Origin: an uncultured Pseudomonadota bacterium
GTDB lineage: Bacteria > Pseudomonadota > Alphaproteobacteria > Rs-D84
Direction: 5' to 3'
Assembly: GCA_902795435.1 (NCBI GenBank)
Contig: CADBLE010000006.1
Span: 1 to 36,508 of the forward strand
DNA: 36,508 nt
Part shown: piece by piece, positions 27,640 to 34,500 of the stretch
Layout: the number at the start of each line of letters is the position of its first letter
Numbering within the stretch: the stretch's first letter is position 1
Position numbers and translations under genes: made by a program
Notes under the pieces: model-generated
Told to the model about the DNA's origin: nothing
Database searches by the model: none
What the model saw: the letters and a program-made list of their open reading frames with translations, nothing else

Positions 27640-28980
27640 TTATTCCGAAACATCATTTACAAAATCAATAATTCTTTTATCAAAAATTATATCTCTTTCT
27701 CGCAACGGTTTTACAATATGCATGTCTTTTGCAGAACGTGTTCGTGATAACGCAACATATGTTTGACCATGTGCAAACGCACCACTTGAAATATCTAAAA
27801 CAACCTTTGACAAAGTTTTCCCTTGGGATTTATGTATCGTCATTGCATATCCCAAAACAAGTGGAAATTGCTTATAAGAACCAACTTCGTTTTCAATTAT
27901 TCTGTCGTTTTCATCACGCGAATATTCTATCTTTGACCATTTTTCAGGTTTAACCGTAACAATTTCACATCTGTTATCATCTATAATTCTGACATTTATG
28001 CTGCGGGTACCCAAACCCTCTATAACCCCCATAGAACCATTATGCCATTTATCACTGTTTTTAACAAACATTACCAATGCACCCTGCTTTAACTTCAATT
28101 CCATAGGTGCCGGCACATCATTTGCATTAAAATTACCGTCTATTTCACCCGTATATTTAATTTCAGGCGCAGATATTTGATTTAACCTGTCTGCATTTAT
28201 CCTGTCTGCAATTGCGCGAAATGGCGTGATTATAACCGCGTTTTCAAGTATTTGTTTATCTTCTATGCGACAATTGTTAAAGAAAGGCAACGCAGAAACA
28301 TCATTATTTCGCAACAACACCAAATTATTTAATAATTCATTATCACTTTGACGATAAACCTGATTAAAATCAAATTTCAAGAAATTCGCACGTTTATAAA
28401 CGTTTGCATCAAAAAAATAAGCGTTTTTATAACCATATTCTTGTTTATAGTAATCTTCTGCGTCACGCGTTATAACCGGCGGTAATTGAAATAAATCACC
28501 AATACCAACCACCTGGATACCACCGAATGGTTCATTATTACGACGCGCCATACGTGCCAATATATCTATTGCGTCCAGCAAATCTGGTGCAACCATAGAT
28601 ATTTCATCTATCACCAAAACATCTGTGGCAACCAAAATATTACGTGGTTTCGCCTTTAATTTAAGAATTTCTGGCAGAATAAAATCACGCGGTTGAATTT
28701 GAAACAAAGAATGAATTGTTTGACCACCAATATTTAACGCAGAAACCGCCGTTGGACATGCGCACACAATACGTTTTGTTGATACAGATTTAAGATAATT
28801 TACAAATGTTGATTTGCCTGTTCCTGCCTGACCCAAGATTAAAACATTAGAATTTGTGCACTCTATCGTATTAAATGCACACATTTGGTTTTCATTCAAA
28901 ATCGGAATCACATCAGGCATACGGTTATGTTTAGCATAATCATCAAAAAAAAGCAAGATATGTTCATTTTTGTCTTGCAA
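27640..28980 (-). CDS. Pif1/RecD-type DNA helicase
   Basis: 446 residues as a TTG start at 28980 (no ribosome site is clear; ATG at 28920 gives 426). Superfamily 1B helicase: motif I GQAGTGKST at about 51-59, Ia around CPTAVSALNIGGQTIHS, II VLVIDEISMV, III GIGDLFQLPPV, then VYRQSD, and motifs V-VI in YAMTIHKSQGKT and YVALSRTRS. Together these match Pif1-like helicases, which unwind DNA 5'-3' and resolve G-quadruplexes. The TTG lies inside the -35 box of the opposite tRNA promoter, so the true start may be downstream. Confidence 0.88.
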   Translation of the reverse strand: MQDKNEHILLFFDDYAKHNRMPDVIPILNENQMCAFNTIECTNSNVLILGQAGTGKSTFVNYLKSVSTKRIVCACPTAVSALNIGGQTIHSLFQIQPRDFILPEILKLKAKPRNILVATDVLVIDEISMVAPDLLDAIDILARMARRNNEPFGGIQVVGIGDLFQLPPVITRDAEDYYKQEYGYKNAYFFDANVYKRANFLKFDFNQVYRQSDNELLNNLVLLRNNDVSALPFFNNCRIEDKQILENAVIITPFRAIADRINADRLNQISAPEIKYTGEIDGNFNANDVPAPMELKLKQGALVMFVKNSDKWHNGSMGVIEGLGTRSINVRIIDDNRCEIVTVKPEKWSKIEYSRDENDRIIENEVGSYKQFPLVLGYAMTIHKSQGKTLSKVVLDISSGAFAHGQTYVALSRTRSAKDMHIVKPLRERDIIFDKRIIDFVNDVSE

Positions 28981-29002
28981 GACAAAACAAAATAGATATA
29001 AT
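28975..29002 (+). promoter_or_regulatory. Promoter of tRNA(CAU)
   Basis: TTGCAA, 16-bp spacer, perfect TATAAT, 12 bases before the mature 5' end. Confidence 0.65.
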
Positions 29003-29014
29003 ATAGTTCGCTGT

Positions 29015-29091
29015 GGGTTAGTAGCTCAGTTGGTTAGAGCGGAGCGCTCATAACGCTTTGGTCGTGGGTTCGAGTCCTACCTAACCCACCA
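29015..29091 (+). tRNA. tRNA with anticodon CAT (elongator Met, or Ile2 if lysidine-modified)
   Basis: 77 bases including CCA. Acceptor GGGTTAG/CTAACCC, D stem GCTC/GAGC, anticodon stem GAGCG/CGCTT with loop CTCATAA (CAT at 29049-29051), T stem GTGGG/CCTAC with TTCGAGT. It is not the initiator: position 1-72 is a G-C pair and the GGG/CCC anticodon stem is absent. Met and Ile2 cannot be separated by eye. Confidence 0.93.
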
Positions 29092-29100
29092 CAGATTAAA

Positions 29101-29128
29101 AAGCCGTCTTTTGACGGCCTTTTTTTTA
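29101..29128. terminator. Terminator after tRNA(CAU)
   Basis: GCCGTC, TTTT, GACGGC followed by T-run on the plus strand; the minus-strand A/T pattern also allows it to serve the convergent gene. Confidence 0.8.
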
Positions 29129-29665
29129 TGATTGTTTTAGCTTTTTTATTAAATCATAAATATTGTATTGAGTTATATCGTGTTTTTGCCGCCATCCAGA
29201 ACACAGCACGCTTTTATCCTGTGGCGAAAACGAACCATGTTGTACATAATTAAAAGCACTAAAACCCAATACTCCCCACGGTATTACATTACGTTCTCTT
29301 TTTATCTTGCGTTCCTTAATATCATAGAAAGATGCGCTATTTGATCCGCTTAATGGGGAACCAATAACATAAAAATAATATTTATTATCTTTATGCCATT
29401 TACCATATTCCCATAAAGTCAACAGATCGCCTAATAAAAGATTGATACCACCAATATAACAACCACCTGCACCTATGCCTTTGATTTTAATACTGTAAAA
29501 ATCTTGATCAGACAGTATTAAATCTTTGTGTTTTAATATTAAATCAAGATTATCAAACAATATTTCCAACCCAGATTCATCTGGTTTTGGTGCTTCTATA
29601 TATGATTGAATTTTGTGATTTTTGTTTGTTAAATGTACGTTACCACCGACATATACAACTGACAT
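29126..29665 (-). CDS. Uncharacterised protein between tRNA(CAU) and the flavoprotein gene
   Basis: 179 residues with a very good AAGGAG before the ATG. Family not recognised; no signal peptide or membrane helix. Contains a Gly-rich segment KIKGIGAGGCYIGGINLLLG (about 64-83), YYFYVIGSPLSGSNSASFYD, and an aromatic stretch WGVLGFSAFNYVQHGSF. The 165-bp gap to the next gene is AT-rich with no hairpin followed by a T-run. Codon use and the strong ribosome site support a real gene. Confidence 0.6.
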   Translation of the reverse strand: MSVVYVGGNVHLTNKNHKIQSYIEAPKPDESGLEILFDNLDLILKHKDLILSDQDFYSIKIKGIGAGGCYIGGINLLLGDLLTLWEYGKWHKDNKYYFYVIGSPLSGSNSASFYDIKERKIKRERNVIPWGVLGFSAFNYVQHGSFSPQDKSVLCSGWRQKHDITQYNIYDLIKKLKQS

Positions 29666-29830
29666 TTTAGACTCCTTATTTAGTTCAGTTAAAGGTCGAA
29701 CAAGTTAGGAAATAAATCCACCCTGTGTTATCAAAAACATTTGCTTTTGATAGCCAGCATTATAAAACAATATTTTTTATTTTTCAATATTTTTATGGAA
29801 GTTGTGATTATTTGATATACCATATATATT

Positions 29831-30976
29831 ATGAAAACATACGATACAATTATTATTGGTGCGGGGGCTGCTGGATTAAAAGCGGCACACGAATTATATT
29901 TACGTAAAAAAAGTGTTCTGATTTTAGACATGGGTGATACGCACGCACGAAAAGTTGCAATTTCAGGTGGTGGTAATTGCAATTTCACAAACACATCTGC
30001 AACATATAAAACATACTTTGGAAACAACCCAAAATTTACCATATCTGCATTGAAACAATTTTCACCAATTGACACATTAAATTGGGTAAAAGAAAAAGGT
30101 ATAAAATTCATTGAAAAAGAACCAGGCAGATACTTCTGTACAGACGGTGCAAAATACATTGTAGACACATTAAAAAACGATATAAAAAATATAGAAATAA
30201 AATATAATACGAAAGTTGAATCTGTTTATAAAAACGAAAATTTATTTATTGTAAATACTGAAAAAATTCAATTTCAATGTTATTCAATAATTATTGCTAC
30301 TGGCGGGGTTTCTTATCCCGTATTAGGTGTATCAAATATCGGTCATTTAATAGCAAAAAAATTCGGTCATAAAATCGTTCCTTTGCGCCCTGCTTTATGT
30401 GCATTAAAAACAAAATATTTTGATGCAAATTTATCTGGAATTTCATGTATGGTTCAGATAAAAAATAAAGACAGAATTATATGTGATAATTTGTTATTTA
30501 CACATTTCGGAATTGGTGGTCCGGCAATTTATCGCACCAGTTTATCCACTGGTAAATTTACAATAAATTTTATGCCAAATAAAAATGTTTTTGATATCTT
30601 GAAAACCGCAAAACAAACAAACGGTAAAAAAGATATTTCAACAATATTGGGCGAATATTTGCCAAATAAACTTGCCCTGTTCTTTTTAACAAACCCGCAC
30701 AAAAACATTGCAGATTTCAAGGACAGCGAATTGAAAGAAATATCCGATAAAATATATAACTTTGCTATAGAAGATTATGAAACAATCGGTATGAATGCTG
30801 CTGAAATCACATTTGGCGGTGTTGATACAAAAGACATATCGTCAAAAACAATGGAATCTTTGCTGTGTCCTGGCCTGTTTTTCGCAGGCGAAGTAATGGA
30901 TATATCTGGTGATTTGGGTGGTTTTAATCTGCAATGGGCGTTTTCAAGCGGTGTTGTCGCGGGTCGCAACGCATAA
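29831..30976 (+). CDS. HI0933/BaiN-type FAD-dependent oxidoreductase
   Basis: 381 residues. N-terminal dinucleotide motif IIIGAGAAGLKAA, then VAISGGGNCNFTN, a block highly typical of the HI0933 (YhiN) flavoprotein family; SIIIATGGVSYPVLG and the C-terminal LFFAGEVMDISGDLGGFNLQ confirm FAD binding. Substrate unknown; relatives include the bile-acid enzyme BaiN but also general-purpose proteins. No ribosome site is seen upstream of the ATG; the -10-like TATACC lies about 10-15 bases before it, so the message may be leaderless. Ends at a clear terminator. Confidence 0.88.
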   Translation: MKTYDTIIIGAGAAGLKAAHELYLRKKSVLILDMGDTHARKVAISGGGNCNFTNTSATYKTYFGNNPKFTISALKQFSPIDTLNWVKEKGIKFIEKEPGRYFCTDGAKYIVDTLKNDIKNIEIKYNTKVESVYKNENLFIVNTEKIQFQCYSIIIATGGVSYPVLGVSNIGHLIAKKFGHKIVPLRPALCALKTKYFDANLSGISCMVQIKNKDRIICDNLLFTHFGIGGPAIYRTSLSTGKFTINFMPNKNVFDILKTAKQTNGKKDISTILGEYLPNKLALFFLTNPHKNIADFKDSELKEISDKIYNFAIEDYETIGMNAAEITFGGVDTKDISSKTMESLLCPGLFFAGEVMDISGDLGGFNLQWAFSSGVVAGRNA

Positions 30977-30987
30977 AAGCACAAAAA

Positions 30988-31010
30988 AACACCGGCAAAA
31001 GCCGGTATTT
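30988..31010. terminator. Terminator between flavoprotein gene and mtaB
   Basis: ACCGGC, AAAA, GCCGGT followed by T-run; lies between the convergent stops. Confidence 0.8.
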
Positions 31011-32237
31011 TTATTTTATTTCACCAATAAAGCAATTATTTTCAATTCCTGTAATTTTCACATCTAAAATCGTTTTGTTTGCGATATTTTCACCAACAAT
31101 TTTAATATCTATATCATCAGGGGTACGACCGGTATTGTTTTCTTCTACCAAAACAGAAACTGTTTTCCCTATTTGTTGTTTCATAAATAATTTCAGATTA
31201 TCCTTTGCGATATTATCTATGATTTTAACACGTTGTTTTGATATGTTTCTGTCCACTTGATTTGGCATTGTCGCCGCAACAGTGTTTGGTCGTGGCGAAT
31301 AAGGGAACGCGTGCACATGAATCAATCCTATTTCACGAATCAAATCCGCTGTTTCGCGGAACAATTCGTCTGTTTCGCCCGGAAAACCACAGATTATATC
31401 GGCACTGAAAGAAATCTTACCGTCCGCCAATTTGATTAAATTACGCAAAGAATCTGCATTATGACGGCGACGCATAGATTTTAATATCGTATCAGAACCA
31501 GATTGCATAGATAAATGTAAATGCGGCATAAAACGGGTATTTGTTTTCATTATTTCTATGATTTTCGGCACTTCTGGTGACGCCGGATCAATAGAAGATA
31601 ATCTTAAATGTTTCATTTCTGGAACATCTTTCAATAAATTTTCACACACATTTGATAGTAAAAATGGTTTTCCGTTTTCTTGTCTGACATAAGAAGCCGT
31701 ATCAACACCAGTTAAAACAATTTCATAAAAACCATTTTTGATTGCTTCTTTGACATCTGACAATATTTCAGAATACGGAAAAGACACATTTTCACCCCTT
31801 AAAAGACGGGTTACACAATATGTGCAATCGTGATTACAGCCATTTTGTATCTGTACAAATTGTTTTGATAATTTTGATTCATTTGACTTGAAAGATTCTA
31901 TCTTTGGGCAAGAAACATTAAAATTCGCCTGTTTTAATGCAGAAACATAGGCATTCAAATCTGTTTTATCTTTGTTTGAAATCACAATAACATGTGGAAT
32001 AGAAGAAAATAATTTTTCGTTACGCGTTGAACCACACCCTGTAACAAAAATAACCACATTTGGATTTTCACGAGATAACCTGCGAACCGCCTGGGCACAT
32101 TGACGTTCAGCCTCTGCGGTAACAGAGCAAGTGTTCGCTACGATTGCCGTTTCCATAACATTAGACAACATCTTGGAAATTTTTTCTGATTCCAATGCAT
32201 TAAGACGACAGCCAAAAGATATTGTTTTTATATTCAT
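31011..32237 (-). CDS. mtaB: tRNA t6A37 methylthiotransferase MtaB
   Basis: 408 residues. Radical SAM enzyme adding a methylthio group to t6A in ANN-decoding tRNAs. The N-terminal UPF0004 domain has FGCRLN, NTCSVT and TGCGS (auxiliary 4Fe-4S); CNHDCTYC is the radical SAM cluster motif (CxxxCxxC); the TRAM domain is at the end. FGCRLN and VVTGCG-type spacing plus TGVDTASY separate it from MiaB and RimO. Works with TsaB encoded 5 kb away. Confidence 0.93.
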   Translation of the reverse strand: MNIKTISFGCRLNALESEKISKMLSNVMETAIVANTCSVTAEAERQCAQAVRRLSRENPNVVIFVTGCGSTRNEKLFSSIPHVIVISNKDKTDLNAYVSALKQANFNVSCPKIESFKSNESKLSKQFVQIQNGCNHDCTYCVTRLLRGENVSFPYSEILSDVKEAIKNGFYEIVLTGVDTASYVRQENGKPFLLSNVCENLLKDVPEMKHLRLSSIDPASPEVPKIIEIMKTNTRFMPHLHLSMQSGSDTILKSMRRRHNADSLRNLIKLADGKISFSADIICGFPGETDELFRETADLIREIGLIHVHAFPYSPRPNTVAATMPNQVDRNISKQRVKIIDNIAKDNLKLFMKQQIGKTVSVLVEENNTGRTPDDIDIKIVGENIANKTILDVKITGIENNCFIGEIK

Positions 32238-32318
32238 TTTTGCATTTTCTTCTTGATTTTTAAGACCATATAATGCATTATATCGTGGATAAAAATGATT
32301 TCAACAAAGGATTTTAAT

Positions 32319-32699
32319 ATGGCACGTGTAACAAATTCAGACACTTTACCTTATGTAGACAGCCGTTATGAACTGGGTATGTTGGCATCTCAACGCGTTC
32401 GTGATTTGAACGGTGGTGCCCCAGCGGTCGTTGAAAAGAAAAACGACAAATTGACAGTTGTCGCATTACGTGAAATCGCAAGTGGTAAATTAGATGTCAA
32501 AGAAGTTCGTCATGAATTCATTGAATCTTACAAAGATACACCTGTTGCAGATGATTCTGATTTCGAAGTAAAATCAGAAGATCCAAAATTGCGCAATATT
32601 GATGCAGAATTGGAAGATTCTTTTGTTGAAGAAAGCGCACCTGCGGAAGATGTTGTTGAAGAAGACGACACCCCAGATGAATCTGAAAACGAAGACTAA
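32319..32699 (+). CDS. rpoZ: RNA polymerase omega subunit
   Basis: 126 residues from ATG 32319 (AAAGG 8 bases upstream; an 8-codon upstream extension is rejected). Omega stabilises beta prime. [33 protein letters not shown] is the conserved first block (written here in part), and [10 protein letters not shown] the second. A long acidic C-terminal tail (about 45 residues of D/E) is typical of alphaproteobacteria. tRNA-Ser follows 10 bases after the stop. Confidence 0.93.
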   Translation: MARVTNSDTLPYVDSRYELGMLASQRVRDLNGGAPAVVEKKNDKLTVVALREIASGKLDVKEVRHEFIESYKDTPVADDSDFEVKSEDPKLRNIDAELEDSFVEESAPAEDVVEEDDTPDESENED

Positions 32700-32709
32700 T
32701 TCCTGATTT

Positions 32710-32800
32710 GGAGACGTCGCATAGTTGGTCTAGTGCGCCACATTGGAAATGTGGTATACTCGCAAGGGTATCAAGGGTTCGAATCCCTTCGTCTCCGCCA
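32710..32800 (+). tRNA. tRNA-Ser (anticodon GGA)
   Basis: 91 bases with CCA encoded. Acceptor GGAGACG/CGTCTCC, anticodon stem CCACA/TGTGG with loop TTGGAAA (GGA at 32745-32747), long variable arm (TATACTCGCAAGGGTATC), T arm AAGGG/CCCTT with TTCGAAT. It decodes UCU/UCC. Only 10 bases separate it from rpoZ, so it is probably processed from the rpoZ transcript. Confidence 0.95.
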
Positions 32801-32809
32801 CAATAAGAA

Positions 32810-32837
32810 AACATCGCCTCGTGCGGTGTTTTTTTAT
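32810..32837 (+). terminator. First terminator after tRNA-Ser
   Basis: AACATCGC, CTCGT, GCGGTGTT followed by T-run. Confidence 0.8.
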
Positions 32838-32994
32838 TGTCGAAAAAGCGAGGCAGATTTGAACCATTCGCAACGCAGTTGCCATGGTTCGACAACAAGT
32901 AGATTTTACAAACGAAGTGCAGCGAAATCGTTACGGTTGCCCCACAGGCATTTATGCCGAGGGAATACTTCGTCTCCGCCACAATAAGAAAACA
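32838..32994 (+). repeat. tRNA-Ser 3'-end-copy element
   Basis: From the first terminator to a second. It begins with GATTTGAACC, an inverted T-arm-like stretch (9 of 10 bases match the complement of the tRNA-Ser T arm), continues with the hairpin GAACCAT-TC-GCAAC-GCA-GTTGC-C-ATGGTTC (32861-32890), and ends with a 27-base direct copy (32968-32994) of 32787-32813, which is the tRNA 3' end, CCA and the start of the terminator. ACGAAGT (32912-32918) is fully complementary to ACTTCGT (32967-32973), closing a second domain. No open reading frame is credible. Confidence 0.7.
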
Positions 32995-33017
32995 CCGCCC
33001 TGTGCGGTGTTTTTTCT
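32991..33017 (+). terminator. Second, duplicated terminator after tRNA-Ser
   Basis: AACACCGC, CCTGT loop, GCGGTGTT and T-run. It differs from the first by one stem base pair (T-G became C-G) and in the loop. Confidence 0.8.
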
Positions 33018-33036
33018 TAGTTTTTTATGTTCTTTG

Positions 33037-33045
33037 TGGTATAAT
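33037..33045 (+). promoter_or_regulatory. Extended -10 promoter of the 466-residue protein
   Basis: TGG directly followed by TATAAT; no good -35 is seen. It lies 24 bases before the ATG, with AAGGG between. Confidence 0.45.
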
Positions 33046-33068
33046 ATATTTCATAAGGGTATTTTATT

Positions 33069-34469
33069 ATGAGCAAAGCAGAATCTTTTAAACAGGCCTA
33101 CGAACAAATTATAGGTTATGCTGGCGAAAATTATATGTCAAAACCTGAAAACTGGTGTGTGGTTCACGCAACAAAATATTTACCACAAAAACACCAAGAT
33201 GGCACAATATATATCCCATCAACTGCGATGGCTACAAATTTTGATATACCACGAAATACAGTTCACACGACGTTTAATCATGTTGTTCGCGGTCATATGA
33301 TGGGGAATTGGGACGATAGCCCTATTGTTATTTTAACACCATATACAGATATTGTTAAAAAGAACGGTAATCCTGCTGAAATTTCTGGGGTTGATACATA
33401 TTGGTCTGTTAATCCAACAAAAGGTTTAATTTTATCTGATAGAACCTTTATTATTCAACCATCAAATGATGTTTTATATTCAATAAACGAACATGGTGCA
33501 ACATATAAACGCGACAATTTCACAGAAGAAGAAATTCAAACTATTCTATCTATGTTATCCCCATCAGAACTTGAAATTTATAACAAATACAAAAACGCTG
33601 ATTTTGATGAATATGAAATCAAAAACGAATTGCGCGCTGATGAACGCGTAAAAAAAATGTACGAATCTGCCAAAGACAAAAAGGCATTTTTACGCGGTCT
33701 GTTCGAAGAAAGCCGTTTTGATATATTATCACATTTTCTGCGTGATGCCGTTGTCCGTATGAGTATGGAAAAAATGGGTTTTGTTGAAACAAACGAATTA
33801 TCCGACGGTTCCCCGGCAAATACCGCAATTGCAGAAACCGCTGTCAATATGGGATTGTACGCAACCGCATCAAACAAGGGGCATTCGGGTTCTCTGTATG
33901 CAGATATGGAAAATTTTTGGGGACACATAAGAACTTGTTTTTATGGTGGTTTTGATAAATACGGATTATTAAACGCACCAGACCTTGAAGAATTAGTTGT
34001 TTTTATCGCTAATAATATTCACAATCCCGCAATGATATCTATAATCAAAAATTTGATAGAAAATAAACCTGTTGATTTTGCGAAATTGTATGAAGATTCT
34101 TTTTTAATATCTATAAAAGGCAGAAATTTTTGGACAAATTGTGGCATAGAAAACCAAACCGATGAAATAAGATACATAAACAATTATCAAATTCCAGAAT
34201 CTGAAAAAGATAAACTCCGTGCAGAATGCCAACAAAAAATTCAAAAATACAAACAAGAAATAGCATATTATGATTCAATTAAAAAGATATCTGATTATGA
34301 CCCATATCTTGCAGAAACAATCAAAAAAAATGCGGCTATTTTATCTGCTCAATTTAATGAGTGGTATGAAAAATTAAAGAAAAGTGATGATTACCAATCA
34401 TTTATGAATCATATTCGCCAAATATATAATTCTGTTTCTGTACAAAATGTTATGGATAACGAAAGATAA
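33069..34469 (+). CDS. Uncharacterised 466-residue protein, possible secreted or host-directed factor
   Basis: Family not recognised. No classical signal peptide or membrane helix. The N-terminal domain (about 20-140) has WCVVHATKYLPQ, TVHTTFNHVVRGH and WDDSPIVILTPY, two H-x-T motifs at 33 and 66; their spacing is shorter than in 2H phosphoesterases, so that match is only noted. The middle and C-terminal parts are helical and charged (LSPSELEIYNKYKN, DERVKKMYES), with a conserved-looking FWTNCGIENQT. Promoter and terminators are clear. It could be an effector or a cytoplasmic enzyme; the sequence does not decide. Confidence 0.55.
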   Translation: MSKAESFKQAYEQIIGYAGENYMSKPENWCVVHATKYLPQKHQDGTIYIPSTAMATNFDIPRNTVHTTFNHVVRGHMMGNWDDSPIVILTPYTDIVKKNGNPAEISGVDTYWSVNPTKGLILSDRTFIIQPSNDVLYSINEHGATYKRDNFTEEEIQTILSMLSPSELEIYNKYKNADFDEYEIKNELRADERVKKMYESAKDKKAFLRGLFEESRFDILSHFLRDAVVRMSMEKMGFVETNELSDGSPANTAIAETAVNMGLYATASNKGHSGSLYADMENFWGHIRTCFYGGFDKYGLLNAPDLEELVVFIANNIHNPAMISIIKNLIENKPVDFAKLYEDSFLISIKGRNFWTNCGIENQTDEIRYINNYQIPESEKDKLRAECQQKIQKYKQEIAYYDSIKKISDYDPYLAETIKKNAAILSAQFNEWYEKLKKSDDYQSFMNHIRQIYNSVSVQNVMDNER

Positions 34470-34474
34470 AAAAA

Positions 34475-34500
34475 AACACCCACAAATGTGGGTGTTTTTT
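34475..34500. terminator. Bidirectional terminator between the two right-end genes
   Basis: AACACCCAC, AAAT, GTGGGTGTT with A-run and T-run flanks. Confidence 0.85.

Noticed and set aside
29015..29091. Initiator tRNA-Met
   Set aside because: It has a G-C pair at 1-72 and lacks the three G-C pairs (GGG/CCC) of initiator anticodon stems.
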